In this document: positions 45,539 through 55,088 of the stretch, in pieces
Layout: the number at the start of each line of letters is the position of its first letter
Position numbering within the stretch: position 1 is the stretch's first letter
Source of the DNA: Vibrio aquaticus
GTDB taxonomy: Bacteria > Pseudomonadota > Gammaproteobacteria > Enterobacterales > Vibrionaceae
NCBI RefSeq assembly: GCF_003970385.1
Contig: NZ_RXZH01000001.1
Location: 124,001 to 188,000, forward strand
Reading direction: 5' to 3'
Length of the DNA stretch: 64,000 nt
Translations under genes and position numbers: made by a program
Notes under the pieces: generated by a model
The model's input: only the letters and a program-made list of their open reading frames with translations
Told to the model about the DNA's origin: nothing
Databases searched by the model: none

Positions 45539-45766
45539 TTTCTATTGAGCTCTAATTCGTTGTTTTAACGAAATATTATTTAATCTGGTAAGACCTGTGA
45601 ATAAGGGTGAATGATCGACTGATAACTCAAAGAATCAATCAAGCGTTCCATTACCGATGGTTATAACTAATGATATTTTGTGTTTTTGTAACAAAATGCT
45701 TGAAGTATCTAAAATCGTTGGATAAAAAAAGAACAGTCATTATTGCGAATAGTCAAGGAATAGCTA

Positions 45767-47317
45767 ATGCAAATTGGTGTGCCAAAAGAAATACTCGCGG
45801 GAGAAACGCGAGTGGCTGCATCGCCGAAATCGGTAGAGCAGTTATTAAAATTAGGCTTCGATGTTGTTATTGAATCCGGAGCGGGCGAGTTAGCAAGTTT
45901 CGATAACGCAGCGTTTGAACAGTCAGGGGCAAAGGTTGTCTCCACTGAAGAGGTGTGGCAATCAGACTTAATCCTAAAAGTGAACGCACCACTCTACAGT
46001 GAAGATCAAGATGAAATTGCGCTCATTAAAGAAGGGACGAGCCTTATCAGTTTTATCTGGCCGGCTCAAAACCCTGAGTTAATGGAAAAACTTTCAAGCA
46101 AAAATATCAACGTGATGGCAATGGATGCGGTCCCTCGTATATCGCGTGCTCAAGCACTTGATGCACTGTCTTCAATGGCCAATATTGCGGGTTATCGCGC
46201 TGTGGTTGAAGCGGCTCATGAGTTTGGTCGTTTCTTTACGGGTCAAATTACCGCTGCGGGTAAAGTTCCACCAGCGAAAGTACTTGTTGCAGGTGCTGGT
46301 GTTGCAGGTTTAGCGGCGATTGGCGCTGCAGGCAGTTTGGGCGCGATAGTTCGTGCATTTGATGTTCGTCCGGAAGTCAAAGAGCAAGTCCAATCAATGG
46401 GCGCAGAATTCTTAGAAGTCGATTTCAAAGAAGACTCGGGCTCTGGTGACGGCTATGCGAAAGAAATGTCCGATGACTTCAACAAGAAAGCGGCTGAATT
46501 ATACGCTGAGCAAGCAAAAGACGTTGATATCATCGTAACGACTGCGCTCATTCCGGGGCGTCCTGCTCCTACGCTGATCACGAAAGAAATGGTCGACAGC
46601 ATGAAAGCGGGCAGCGTAATCGTTGATTTAGCGGCGGCAAATGGCGGTAACTGTGAGTACACGGTTGCTGATCAAGTCATTACGACGGCGAACGGTGTGA
46701 AAGTTGTTGGCTATACAGACATGGTTGGCCGTTTGCCGACTCAGTCTTCACAGCTTTACGCAACGAACATTGTTAACCTTCTAAAATTGCTGACCAAAGA
46801 AAAAGATGGCAACATCAACATCGACTTTGAAGATGTCGTTCTACGCGGCGTAACAGTCGTTAAAGAAGGTGAGGTGACTTGGCCAGCTCCACCAATCCAA
46901 GTATCCGCTCAGCCAGAGCAGAAGCCTGCAGCCCAACCTGTCAAACCTGAACCCAAAGTTGAAGAACCGACCTCTCCAATTAAGAAGTTCGCAGCACTGG
47001 CAATTGGTGTCGGCGCTTTCGCTTGGGTCGCTTCTGTCGCGCCAGCGGCATTCTTATCTCATTTTACTGTGTTTGTGCTTGCCTGCGTGGTGGGTTATTA
47101 CGTTGTTTGGAATGTGACTCACGCCCTTCACACACCGCTTATGTCGGTAACTAATGCTATCTCGGGGATTATTGTTGTCGGTGCTCTGTTGCAGATCGGG
47201 CAAGGAAATGGTGTCGTTTCGTTTTTATCGTTTATCGCGGTATTGATTGCCAGTATCAACATCTTCGGTGGTTTCACCGTAACCAAGCGCATGCTTGAAA
47301 TGTTTCGTAAAGATTAA
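45767..47317 (+). CDS. pntA: NAD(P) transhydrogenase subunit alpha
   Basis: The 516-residue subunit holds the NAD(H)-binding domain I (about 1-380; [17 protein letters not shown], nucleotide loop [18 protein letters not shown], mobile-loop [11 protein letters not shown]) and, after a Pro/Glu-rich linker, four TM helices. With PntB it transfers hydride from NADH to NADP using the proton gradient. Length and organisation match E. coli PntA. pntB follows 13 bases later. The 296-base upstream gap carries the preceding terminator and the likely promoter. Confidence 0.97.
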   Translation: MQIGVPKEILAGETRVAASPKSVEQLLKLGFDVVIESGAGELASFDNAAFEQSGAKVVSTEEVWQSDLILKVNAPLYSEDQDEIALIKEGTSLISFIWPAQNPELMEKLSSKNINVMAMDAVPRISRAQALDALSSMANIAGYRAVVEAAHEFGRFFTGQITAAGKVPPAKVLVAGAGVAGLAAIGAAGSLGAIVRAFDVRPEVKEQVQSMGAEFLEVDFKEDSGSGDGYAKEMSDDFNKKAAELYAEQAKDVDIIVTTALIPGRPAPTLITKEMVDSMKAGSVIVDLAAANGGNCEYTVADQVITTANGVKVVGYTDMVGRLPTQSSQLYATNIVNLLKLLTKEKDGNINIDFEDVVLRGVTVVKEGEVTWPAPPIQVSAQPEQKPAAQPVKPEPKVEEPTSPIKKFAALAIGVGAFAWVASVAPAAFLSHFTVFVLACVVGYYVVWNVTHALHTPLMSVTNAISGIIVVGALLQIGQGNGVVSFLSFIAVLIASINIFGGFTVTKRMLEMFRKD

Positions 47318-47330
47318 GGAGTAACAGGGA

Positions 47331-48725
47331 ATGTCTGCAGGATTAGTACAAGCAGCTTATATTGTTGCTGCATTATTCTTTATTTTGAGCTTAGCAGGAT
47401 TGTCTAAGCAGGAGTCAGCAAGATCGGGTAACTACTACGGTCTTGCTGGTATGACGATCGCTTTGATCGCAACGATCTTTGGTCCAGAGTCTGAAGGCTT
47501 TGTTTGGATCATTATCGCGATGGTGATCGGTGGTGGTATTGGTATTCACTACGCTAAAAAAGTTGAAATGACGGAAATGCCAGAACTTGTGGCTATCCTT
47601 CACAGCTTTGTAGGTATGGCTGCCGTGTTAGTCGGTTATAACAGCTACATTGATGCACCAGTCATCGCTTCGTTGAATCCTCAAGAAGCGCATGCGGCTC
47701 ATGTTATCCACCTAGTTGAAGTTTTCTTAGGCGTGTTCATTGGTGCGGTAACCTTTACAGGCTCTGTTGTCGCCTTTGGTAAATTGCGTGGTGTCATCTC
47801 ATCTTCGCCTTTAAACTTACCTCACAAACATAAGCTGAACCTAGCGGCTGTTGTGGTATCTACGTTGCTAATGATTTACTTCGTCAAAGCTGACGGCAGC
47901 ATGTTTGCTCTTATCCTTATGACGCTGATCGCTTTTGCATTTGGCTATCATTTAGTTGCGTCTATCGGTGGGGCTGATATGCCGGTTGTTGTTTCAATGC
48001 TTAACTCATATTCTGGTTGGGCAGCGGCGGCAGCGGGCTTTATGCTAGCGAACGATTTGTTGATCGTAACCGGTGCATTGGTGGGTTCTTCAGGTGCCAT
48101 TCTTTCGTACATCATGTGTAAAGCCATGAACCGATCGTTTATCAGTGTCATCGCTGGTGGATTTGGTCAAGAAGTGGTGATTTCTGATGACGTAGAGCAG
48201 GGCGAACATCGTGAAACATCGGCTGAAGAAGTCGCGGAAATGTTGAAAGATTCTAAGTCAGTCATCATTACTCCTGGATATGGTATGGCCGTTGCTCAGG
48301 CGCAATACCCGGTGCATGAAATCACAGAAAAACTTCGTGCTCAGGGTGTTAACGTTCGCTTTGGTATTCACCCAGTTGCAGGTCGTCTCCCAGGACACAT
48401 GAACGTGCTACTCGCTGAAGCAAAGGTCCCTTACGATATCGTGCTAGAAATGGACGAAATCAATGATGATTTAAGCGAAACCGATACCGTACTTGTGATT
48501 GGTGCGAACGACACGGTTAACCCAGCCGCATTAGAAGATCCAAACAGTCCTATTGCAGGTATGCCTGTACTCGAAGTTTGGAATGCGAAAAATGTGATTG
48601 TGTTTAAGCGATCAATGAACACAGGCTACGCGGGCGTTCAAAACCCACTTTTCTTCAAAGAAAACACGCAAATGCTGTTTGGTGATGCAAAAGAGAGTGT
48701 AGACGCGATATCTAAAGCACTATAA
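47331..48725 (+). CDS. pntB: NAD(P) transhydrogenase subunit beta
   Basis: This 464-residue subunit has eight to nine TM helices (residues 1-260, proton channel with [20 protein letters not shown]) and the NADP(H)-binding domain III (about 290-464) with [32 protein letters not shown] and [10 protein letters not shown]. It completes the PntAB complex in the inner membrane. Confidence 0.97.
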   Translation: MSAGLVQAAYIVAALFFILSLAGLSKQESARSGNYYGLAGMTIALIATIFGPESEGFVWIIIAMVIGGGIGIHYAKKVEMTEMPELVAILHSFVGMAAVLVGYNSYIDAPVIASLNPQEAHAAHVIHLVEVFLGVFIGAVTFTGSVVAFGKLRGVISSSPLNLPHKHKLNLAAVVVSTLLMIYFVKADGSMFALILMTLIAFAFGYHLVASIGGADMPVVVSMLNSYSGWAAAAAGFMLANDLLIVTGALVGSSGAILSYIMCKAMNRSFISVIAGGFGQEVVISDDVEQGEHRETSAEEVAEMLKDSKSVIITPGYGMAVAQAQYPVHEITEKLRAQGVNVRFGIHPVAGRLPGHMNVLLAEAKVPYDIVLEMDEINDDLSETDTVLVIGANDTVNPAALEDPNSPIAGMPVLEVWNAKNVIVFKRSMNTGYAGVQNPLFFKENTQMLFGDAKESVDAISKAL

Positions 48726-48740
48726 GCTTTATAAAAGACT

Positions 48741-48772
48741 AAGAAGCCAGCACTAATGCTGGCTTCTTTTGT
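48741..48772 (+). terminator. Terminator of pntAB
   Basis: AAGAAGCCAGCA / TGCTGGCTTCTT, a perfect 12-bp stem with a 4-base loop, is followed by TTGTTTT. Confidence 0.9.
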
Positions 48773-48874
48773 TTTGTGAGTAACATTTCTGACATTGATA
48801 TCACATTTCAATTTTATATTTTTGCCATAATGCTTTACTCTAAATCTAACTATCTGATTTATTGAATTTTTGCC

Positions 48875-50329
48875 TTGATTAAATCGACAATAAAAGCAGC
48901 ATCATTGGCTTTGATGCTGTTAAGCAGTCATGTAAACGCAGAGTCATTACCTGAACGTATTGACCGTTTTGTCGATCTTTTCGATCAAGCTAAAGCCACT
49001 GCATCCTATGATATTCGAAGCTTGCAGTCAGACTACCCAACACGGTTATTAACCCCGGAGTCAATGCTGCCTCAGACCTCTGCTTATCCATTGCGTGATA
49101 TTCAAAGGCTTTATTACTTAGCGCAGCACTGTACCGGAAAATTGCCTTTAAGCCCTTTAATCACCGAACCATTAGTCTTCACGCGAGCGATGTGTAAAGG
49201 CAATACACTCAGTGAAAAGTGGTTTGCAAGAAGTGCATTGGTTCACCCAGGTGGTGGTACTTATGCCAGCCGCTATGTCGATATTTTTCCAGAGCGTTCG
49301 GAAGACTTGCAGCAATACATGCACATTAAAGAACGTTCATTAGCACCAGACTCAACGCTACTTGGCCGACTGCAGCGCATGAAAGAAGATTCGATTACTG
49401 CGCTCATCTCGGGTTCAAGCATGTTTGTTGAACGTAACGAACTGTGGTTAAGACAAAGCGACAATTACCTGATTTTTCCTGAACACATCTGGCGCCAAAA
49501 TATTGAGACAGCTGGTTTAGCGGTGAGTCTCCGCAGCGAATCAAACAGCTGTTTTGTTCAGAGAGGTAACCTGTGTTGGGATGTCGAAGATCATTCCGAT
49601 ATCTTACGCATCAGTATGGTTGCGTTAGTGATTGCCAATATCTTGTTAGTATTAGGTTGGTCAGTATATCGTTGGAACACTAAGCGACAAGAAATGAAAA
49701 GCAGAATGTTGATTCTGCAAATACTGACTCACGAACTACGAACACCTATCGCAAGTTTATCTTTAACTGTTGAAGGGTTCCGACGTGAATTTGAGCGTCT
49801 GCCTGAATCTGTTTATGATGAGTTTAGACGTTTGTGTGAAGACTCTAGACGACTAAGGCAGTTAGCAGAGGCGAGCAAAGATTACCTACAATCTGACAAT
49901 AAGCCGCTCGCGACGGACTGGGTACCTTCTGTTCAAGAGTGGTTAGAGTTTAAAGTAGAAGAAGAATTTAATGGTGGTGTCGACTTTGTTATCAACGAAG
50001 ATATTGCCGCTAAACTGAATGTATATTGGCTTGGCACCTGTATAGATAATTTAATACGTAATGCCGTTAAATATGGCGTTGCTCCCGTGGTTGTTGACGT
50101 AACGACCGAGAAACAAAAGATTACGGTAAAAGTCATAGACCAAGGTGAACTTTCTTCCAAGGATTGGCGTCACCTTAGAAAGCCGTTTGTAAGTAAAAGT
50201 GGCCTTGGTTTAGGCTTAACCATTGTGGAATCAATGGTAGGGCGCATGGGCGGAAAAATGTCCTTAGCTGGCCCACCGACAACGTTTATTTTGGAGATAC
50301 CTTGTGAAACAGACACTGCTACTCGTTGA
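48875..50329 (+). CDS. vxrA: Sensor histidine kinase VxrA (WigK)
   Basis: A 484-residue kinase with a signal-like N-terminus, a periplasmic DUF3404-type sensor (about 25-245), one TM near 250-270, and a kinase core with His286 (LTHELRTPIASLSL), IDNLIRNAVKYG and SGLGLGLTIVESM. In V. cholerae VxrA with VxrB responds to cell-wall damage and controls type VI secretion, biofilm and peptidoglycan genes. Translation probably starts at TTG 48875; no better in-frame start gives a signal peptide. The G1 box of the ATPase domain is short (IDQGELSSKDW), a feature of this family. It overlaps vxrB by 26 bases. Confidence 0.9.
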   Translation: MIKSTIKAASLALMLLSSHVNAESLPERIDRFVDLFDQAKATASYDIRSLQSDYPTRLLTPESMLPQTSAYPLRDIQRLYYLAQHCTGKLPLSPLITEPLVFTRAMCKGNTLSEKWFARSALVHPGGGTYASRYVDIFPERSEDLQQYMHIKERSLAPDSTLLGRLQRMKEDSITALISGSSMFVERNELWLRQSDNYLIFPEHIWRQNIETAGLAVSLRSESNSCFVQRGNLCWDVEDHSDILRISMVALVIANILLVLGWSVYRWNTKRQEMKSRMLILQILTHELRTPIASLSLTVEGFRREFERLPESVYDEFRRLCEDSRRLRQLAEASKDYLQSDNKPLATDWVPSVQEWLEFKVEEEFNGGVDFVINEDIAAKLNVYWLGTCIDNLIRNAVKYGVAPVVVDVTTEKQKITVKVIDQGELSSKDWRHLRKPFVSKSGLGLGLTIVESMVGRMGGKMSLAGPPTTFILEIPCETDTATR

Positions 50330-50963
50330 AGATGATAAGAACCTAGCAGACGGCCTATTAGTAAGCCTAGAACAAGCAGGATATGAATGTTTTCATTCAG
50401 AAACTATTGCTGATGTGGCTCAGTACTGGGACAAGGCAGATTTAGTGATTCTCGATCGCCAACTTCCGGATGGTGACTCTGTAAGCCAATTGCCTGAGTG
50501 GAAAAAGATTAAAGAAGTACCCGTAATTCTACTGACGGCTTTAGTGACCGTTAAAGATAAAGTAATGGGTTTAGATGCAGGTGCGAATGACTATTTAACA
50601 AAGCCTTTTGCAGAAGCTGAATTGTTCGCACGTATTCGCGCGCAGCTTCGTGCCCCTGAAGGCGATATGGCCGATGACAGCAAGGTAACCACTGAGCATC
50701 TGCTCATCGACAAAGCGACGCGTGAAGTTGAGTACAAAGGTGAATCGATCACGCTAACTCGTACCGAGTTCGATCTACTGCTGTTCTTAGCAAGTAACTT
50801 AGGCCGAGTATTTACACGTGATGAGCTGTTAGACCATGTTTGGGGTTATAACCACTTCCCAACAACGCGTACGGTTGATACTCATGTACTTCAACTTCGT
50901 CAAAAGCTTCCGGGCTTAGAAATTGAAACACTTCGCGGTGTTGGCTACAAAATGAAAGCCTAA
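50304..50963 (+). CDS. vxrB: Response regulator VxrB (WigR)
   Basis: The 219-residue OmpR/PhoB-type regulator has a receiver (Asp51 in VILDRQLPDGD, Lys in LTKPF) and a C-terminal winged helix (about 125-219: LTRTEFDLLLFLASNLGRVFTRDELLDHVWGY, THVLQLRQKL, RGVGYKM). It is activated by VxrA. GTG 50304 lies inside the end of vxrA, and the stop overlaps the vxrC ATG, so vxrABC are translated together. Confidence 0.93.
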   Translation: MKQTLLLVEDDKNLADGLLVSLEQAGYECFHSETIADVAQYWDKADLVILDRQLPDGDSVSQLPEWKKIKEVPVILLTALVTVKDKVMGLDAGANDYLTKPFAEAELFARIRAQLRAPEGDMADDSKVTTEHLLIDKATREVEYKGESITLTRTEFDLLLFLASNLGRVFTRDELLDHVWGYNHFPTTRTVDTHVLQLRQKLPGLEIETLRGVGYKMKA

Positions 50964-51847
50964 TGGTGAAATCGAAAGCCTTACTAGGTGCGCTATTAAT
51001 GAGCGCACCTCTTTCAACCTTTGCAACACAAGTGCCATGGTTTGAAAGCAACTCTCCATTAACGCAAGCCCATAAACACTTGCTGAATGATGACTTACCG
51101 GGAATGTTTTCATCCTTGGTCGAGGTCTGGCAACTCGAAAAAAATCAAAGCATCGTTCCTCATCTCAACGATCTTTTCTTACAATCTCTCGAAGTTGACT
51201 GCGGTAAAAGCCTCGACAATCGATCGTTACCCGATTGGATTACCAGTGTCGTTGTTCGCCGAACTGAGATTCAAAGCCCAGGTCGAGATTCTTATCGTGC
51301 GTTGGTCGAAGTTGACTCTCCGGTTGCAATTAAAGACATTGCGTTGACTCGTTGGGTGTCGAAAATCGTTTCTACTGATAACACGCTTACGGTCGTGGAA
51401 AATACCGATGATCGTAAATCCACTCGATACATCAAGCGCTACAATTTAAACAGTCGCGTAAAGATGGGCTTATATCGAATAGATGTCACTGCCACTGATG
51501 AAACGTCGTGGAGTTCTTGGCTTGTTCTTGGTGAACCAAAAGCTGAGATATCAATCCGCTGGAATGCTAAAGCACAGTGGAAGGTTGAAAAAAACGCGTT
51601 GCTTAACCGCCACTGCCCATTACCAAAACTTGAAACTGCACTCTATGACTATGTTGATGGTAACTATGTTCAAGTTTGGGGCGAAAGCCATGATTCCGAC
51701 TACCCATCCTCGTTAGATACAATCCCAATTGAGCCAGGGCGATACGTATTAGCGGTTTCAATGAACCATCAACGCTGGCAAGGACCGATTATTGTAGAGC
51801 AATCCCAAATAATTAGTAAAACGTATGATGTTTCAGTGGAGGAATAA
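50963..51847 (+). CDS. vxrC: VxrC, DUF2861-type periplasmic protein
   Basis: A 294-residue exported protein (signal peptide to about STFAT) of unknown activity, in the third position of the vxr operon. It has beta-rich sequence (YRALVEVDSPVAIKDIALTRWVSKIV; GLYRIDVTATDETSWSSWLVLGEPKAEISI), and Cys residues (VDCGKS, RHCPLP) that could pair. In V. cholerae the matching position is VCA0567. A role as accessory sensor or target of Vxr signalling is inference. TAATG overlap with vxrB shows coupling. Confidence 0.85.
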   Translation: MVKSKALLGALLMSAPLSTFATQVPWFESNSPLTQAHKHLLNDDLPGMFSSLVEVWQLEKNQSIVPHLNDLFLQSLEVDCGKSLDNRSLPDWITSVVVRRTEIQSPGRDSYRALVEVDSPVAIKDIALTRWVSKIVSTDNTLTVVENTDDRKSTRYIKRYNLNSRVKMGLYRIDVTATDETSWSSWLVLGEPKAEISIRWNAKAQWKVEKNALLNRHCPLPKLETALYDYVDGNYVQVWGESHDSDYPSSLDTIPIEPGRYVLAVSMNHQRWQGPIIVEQSQIISKTYDVSVEE

Positions 51848-51907
51848 TTCAAGTTAATACACAATAGGTCGATATAAACCTAAGGATTGAAAAAAGTTTA
51901 TACCGAT

Positions 51908-53116
51908 ATGAAAAACAAAATAAAACTTCTGTCGTTGTCTATTATGTTTGCTGCGTCTTCAGCCTCTGCAGCAAACTACGCAATTGAAGCCCGTGGCGAT
52001 GCGATGGGCGGTGTCGGCGTTGTGTCGGCAAACTTCCTAACTGCTCCTTTCTATAACCCTGCGTTAACTGCAATCTATCGTCGTAATGATGATGTTGGCA
52101 TGATCACGCCAAGTTTTGGTTTGTCTTACAGCGACGAACATATGATGGTGGATGATCTTGATAAAGCGGCAGGGCTGATTGACCAAGCTATTGGTGGTGA
52201 TTACTCAAATATTAGTGAGCTTGAAGGCACTCTTGATGCGCTATCAGGTGATGTAGCTAAATTGGAATTTGGTGGTGTGGTCGCATTTGCCATTCCAAAC
52301 CGTTATATAGCGGCAAACGTTTTTGGTAAAGCTTACGCTGAGTCATTTGCGCAAACTGATATCTACGATGGCGCTAATAGTGCGGTTGATCCTGCACTAA
52401 ACCCTGCGATCAATGCTGAGTTAAGCGCTGTAAATGCAGTAGGTGTCGGTGTGACGGAAGTTGGTATATCACTAGCGAAATACCAAACCTTTTTAGGCCA
52501 ACACATTTCATTTGGTATTACGCCGAAACTGCAACGTATATACACTTACGTTTATACTGCAAATCTAAATAACTACGATATTAAAGATGTAAGAGATAAC
52601 GGAACGGGTGAAACCATGTTTAACATGGATGCCGGCTTCCTTTGGTTCCACGGACCATTACGTGTAGGTTTTTCAGCAACTAACTTAGTATCACGTGATA
52701 TCAAAACGACGGAACTAGCAGGTTCGACAGTTACATCAAGCATCGATGGAACACAAAGCCGAACTTTTGATCCAGTATCTTACGCTTATCAAATGCGTCC
52801 ACTTTACACCGTTGGTGTTGGCTTAGTGGCGGATTATGCGACCATCAGTGTTGATTACGATCTGAATGAAGAAGAGCGTTACACCAACTTTGATGATAAT
52901 ACCCAAATGCTACGAGTTGGTGGTGAGATCGATATCATGCGTCAGCTAAAACTACGCGCTGGTTGGAAGCGTAACTTAGCGTATGACGATCTCGATGATA
53001 CGGTTACCGCTGGTATCGGGCTTTCGCCTTTGAACCTTTTCCAGTTAGATATCGGTGCGAGTTACACCAATGAAAATTCTATGGGTGCCTACGTTAACTT
53101 CTTAACCAGTTATTAA
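51908..53116 (+). CDS. vxrD: VxrD, TraF_2-type outer-membrane protein
   Basis: A 402-residue protein with a signal peptide (SIMFAASSASA) and a predicted beta-barrel resembling FadL-like proteins and the family often annotated as conjugal transfer protein TraF (PF13729): YAIEARGDAMGGVGVVSANFLTAPFYNPAL near the N-terminus is typical. No conjugation genes are present, so that label should be ignored. It ends AYVNFLTSY, a Tyr C-terminus expected for outer-membrane insertion. I use ATG 51908; a TTG at 51887 is the alternative. Confidence 0.82.
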   Translation: MKNKIKLLSLSIMFAASSASAANYAIEARGDAMGGVGVVSANFLTAPFYNPALTAIYRRNDDVGMITPSFGLSYSDEHMMVDDLDKAAGLIDQAIGGDYSNISELEGTLDALSGDVAKLEFGGVVAFAIPNRYIAANVFGKAYAESFAQTDIYDGANSAVDPALNPAINAELSAVNAVGVGVTEVGISLAKYQTFLGQHISFGITPKLQRIYTYVYTANLNNYDIKDVRDNGTGETMFNMDAGFLWFHGPLRVGFSATNLVSRDIKTTELAGSTVTSSIDGTQSRTFDPVSYAYQMRPLYTVGVGLVADYATISVDYDLNEEERYTNFDDNTQMLRVGGEIDIMRQLKLRAGWKRNLAYDDLDDTVTAGIGLSPLNLFQLDIGASYTNENSMGAYVNFLTSY

Positions 53117-53174
53117 GAAGAAAAGAAGTAGAGTAGGTGACACTAGCCTAAAACCGCAATTCATAATATAGTCG

Positions 53175-53201
53175 GCTCCTAATTTATTGGGAGCCTTTTT
53201 T
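53175..53201 (+). promoter_or_regulatory. Hairpin with T run that contains the vxrE ribosome-binding site
   Basis: GGCTCC / GGAGCC with a 10-base loop is followed by a T run that reaches the vxrE ATG. It looks like a terminator after vxrD, yet the 3' arm (GGGAGCC) is the only ribosome site for vxrE. Folding would both stop transcription and hide the site. Confidence 0.65.
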
Positions 53202-53348
53202 ATGTTTGATGATCTGCCACCACTCACACACGAAGAACAGCAAAAAGCTGTAGAACAAATCCAAAAGCTAATGGCTGAAGGAATGAGTACGGCGCAAGCA
53301 ATCAAAGTGGTTGCGGAAGAAATTAGAGCTGAAGCCGCCAAGAATTAA
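53202..53348 (+). CDS. vxrE: VxrE, YoaH/UPF0181 family small protein
   Basis: This 48-residue protein ([20 protein letters not shown]...) matches the YoaH family at its core: [31 protein letters not shown]. It is short compared with E. coli YoaH (59) because the acidic tail is missing. It is cytoplasmic, helical, and without known activity. The gene lies 85 bases after vxrD, as in the V. cholerae vxr cluster (VCA0569), and has GGGAG upstream. Confidence 0.85.
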   Translation: MFDDLPPLTHEEQQKAVEQIQKLMAEGMSTAQAIKVVAEEIRAEAAKN

Positions 53349-53496
53349 AAAGTGATTAACGAGAAGAAGAGCAGGGAACTGCTCTTTTTTTATATCTCAA
53401 CAAATTGGCGCACTATAACCATAATAGACAAAGCTTCTAATCGTTACCTGACCACAATGGTACTTTTCTAAACCTCTACACACCCAAATATGACTT

Positions 53497-53514
53497 CTGT
53501 AAGCTTCCTGTAAG
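53497..53514 (+). repeat. Tandem CTGTAAG repeats, 11-bp period
   Basis: CTGTAAG-CTTC-CTGTAAG has the seven-plus-four layout of PhoB/OmpR-family direct-repeat sites. The regulator is not known; VxrB, encoded just upstream, is an OmpR-family candidate. Confidence 0.45.
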
Positions 53515-53630
53515 TCAGGTCCAATTCAACCTTGGGCTTGCCTTATGCCTTCAATATCAATGGTTTATATTGGTTTATTATCCTGTCTGTATATAATTTG
53601 AATGCATGGGTGTAATTTATTTACAAGTCT

Positions 53631-53655
53631 GTAAGCGCTGAGTGCAAGCGCTTAC
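53631..53655. repeat. Inverted repeat GTAAGCGCT / AGCGCTTAC
   Basis: A perfect 9-bp inverted repeat with a 7-base spacer. There is no T run, so an operator is more likely than a terminator. Confidence 0.5.
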
Positions 53656-53810
53656 TGTCAGCCAGTGATTTACGCTACATCGTGATCGCGTAACTTTGCA
53701 TTCCTCTTTTTGTTTTACGGTGAAATCACAACTCTGGCTTACAGACGTTGTTTTCAACTAAACTACTGATACGCTTAAGCAATGGGACGAACACCGGAAA
53801 ACACGTAGAT

Positions 53811-54221
53811 ATGTTTCGATCAAATAATCTTTTTATGAGCCTTATATTGAGTGCTTGCGCTGCATTTCCTGCTCTAGCAGAGCAAAAGCCCGCTATCGCA
53901 GAGTCGATTGCATTACCAACGCTAGCCGTTTCTCAATCTAAACAGCTTTCAATGTATTTGGATGGAGTTGAGTGTGGGATAAATGAATACTTTGTAGATA
54001 ACCCAAGCGTCAGCATTCTCGCTAACGGAACGCCACTAGAGTTCTCACGCACCTGTAAGGGAGCCTTACTCACTTTTGAACCAGTTAGCCGCAGTGAGAA
54101 CAGCCTGTTTGTAGAAATTTTGCTTAATAACCGAAATCTAAATCTTAGATACATGGCAGGCGCGCGTTCATACGCATACAACGATTGGCAGCTTGCACCG
54201 GTAAAAGAGGCCTTAAAATAG
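53811..54221 (+). CDS. Hypothetical exported protein
   Basis: A 136-residue protein with a signal sequence (FMSLILSACAAFPALAEQ). Cleavage could be by signal peptidase I after ALA, or LSAC could act as a lipobox, leaving a lipoprotein. The mature part is beta-rich and has two more cysteines (VECGINEYF, RTCKGALL) that could form a disulfide. I do not recognise the family. The ATG at 53811 is preferred over an upstream in-frame start because it begins the signal peptide; no strong ribosome site is visible. A hairpin terminator follows. Its long upstream region carries operator-like repeats. Confidence 0.65.
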   Translation: MFRSNNLFMSLILSACAAFPALAEQKPAIAESIALPTLAVSQSKQLSMYLDGVECGINEYFVDNPSVSILANGTPLEFSRTCKGALLTFEPVSRSENSLFVEILLNNRNLNLRYMAGARSYAYNDWQLAPVKEALK

Positions 54222-54259
54222 AGTGACGCCGTCACTTAATTTGCCCTGTATTGATTAAG

Positions 54260-54284
54260 ACCGAGCACAAACACTCGGTTTTTC
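54260..54284 (+). terminator. Terminator after the exported-protein gene
   Basis: ACCGAG / CTCGGT with an 8-base loop is followed by TTTTTC, about 40 bases past the stop. Confidence 0.75.
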
Positions 54285-54539
54285 TTTGTCGACGCGTCCT
54301 TCAAACCAGATGCATTTGGAGTTTCTCGATAGACTGGCGCAGATTCTGTGGAAGACGCGCCATGCTAGCTTAGGTTGATTTGTTAAGCGTCTAATTTGTC
54401 GAGGACTTATGTTTATGTCGATGTTGATGTGCAAATTCGAAGAACGTGAAAGGTCTTTGTCACTCATAGTTACCAACATCCCAATGTCCCTTGAATAAGT
54501 TCACATAAGAGTTAGGTTAGCTATAGAAACTAACAAAGA

Positions 54540-54579
54540 GACATTTTAACTTTGCTAAAAAGTGACATTACAACTTTGC
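54540..54579. repeat. Two 16-bp direct repeats, 24-bp period
   Basis: GACATTTTAACTTTGC and GACATTACAACTTTGC match at 14 of 16 positions. Tandem sub-terminal repeats of this kind occur at IS21-family ends, but no transposase is nearby. Confidence 0.4.
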
Positions 54580-54771
54580 GCTTACAAGCCAAGTGCGCAT
54601 TATGTATCTTATGTTAAATAAGGTTTGGTAATTAATAGAGCACTTATCTTATGTGCTCTATTCTCTCTAACTCGCTTTGGTATTGTGGTCAGTATTCAAC
54701 ATAACTGGATTTACCATAAAATACCTAATAACTAGTTTGATAATCAAAGATTAGCAAACTTGCTCTTAGGC

Positions 54772-55083
54772 TTAGCCTCCAGCGAATTTGACGGTGTGTC
54801 CTTTCTTTTCAAGATGCGCTTTAATCTTGTCACGAGCATCGCCTTGAATCTCAATTGTGCCATCTTTCACTGAGCCGCCACAGCCACACACTTTCTTAAG
54901 CTCTGCTGCTAATAGTTTTAAAGGTGCATCATCAAGATCTAACCCAGTGACAATTGAAACGCCTTTACCTTTACGGCCTTTAGTTTGACGTTGAATTCGA
55001 ACAATTCCATCGCCTTTCTCGCGTACTGGTTTTTCTTCTTCAGGTTTGATTCGACCTACATCGGTGCTATATACAAGACTCAT
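54772..55083 (-). CDS. yciH: SUI1/YciH-family translation factor
   Basis: The 103-residue protein is the bacterial eIF1 homologue: RIQRQTKGRKGKGVSIVTGLDLDD and LAAELKKVCGCGGSVKDGTIEIQGD form the SUI1 fold. It binds the small ribosomal subunit and influences start-codon fidelity; in bacteria it is not essential. It is encoded 5 bases after the DUF3319-type gene in the same direction. Confidence 0.93.
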   Translation of the reverse strand: MSLVYSTDVGRIKPEEEKPVREKGDGIVRIQRQTKGRKGKGVSIVTGLDLDDAPLKLLAAELKKVCGCGGSVKDGTIEIQGDARDKIKAHLEKKGHTVKFAGG

Positions 55084-55088
55084 ACAAA

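Larger units (their letters stand above)
53349..53810. other. 462-base non-coding stretch with operator-like repeats
   Basis: No credible gene lies here. It contains CTGTAAG twice with an 11-bp period (53497-53514), a 9-bp perfect inverted repeat (GTAAGCGCT / AGCGCTTAC, 53631-53655), and AT-rich sequence including TATAATTTG near 53592. These lie upstream of the secreted hypothetical gene and look regulatory. Confidence 0.5.
54222..54771. other. 550-base non-coding stretch with terminator and repeats
   Basis: It starts with the terminator of the exported-protein gene (54260-54284). Two 16-base direct repeats beginning GACATT at 54540 and 54564 and a 9-bp inverted repeat ATAGAGCAC / GTGCTCTAT (54635-54661) follow. 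No frame with a ribosome site is convincing. Confidence 0.45.

Noticed and set aside
45670..45873. 67-residue frame overlapping the pntA start
   Set aside because: It runs into pntA in another frame and reads as a random Cys/Arg-rich product.
51908..53116. Annotation as conjugal transfer protein TraF
   Set aside because: The family label is misleading. There are no conjugation genes, and context and beta-barrel pattern fit VxrD.
54255..54479. 74-residue minus-strand frame in the 550-base gap
   Set aside because: No ribosome site, no family likeness, and it crosses the terminator of the upstream gene.
54635..54661. Inverted repeat ATAGAGCAC / GTGCTCTAT as a terminator
   Set aside because: There is no T run on either side and no gene close upstream; it is left as unexplained structure.
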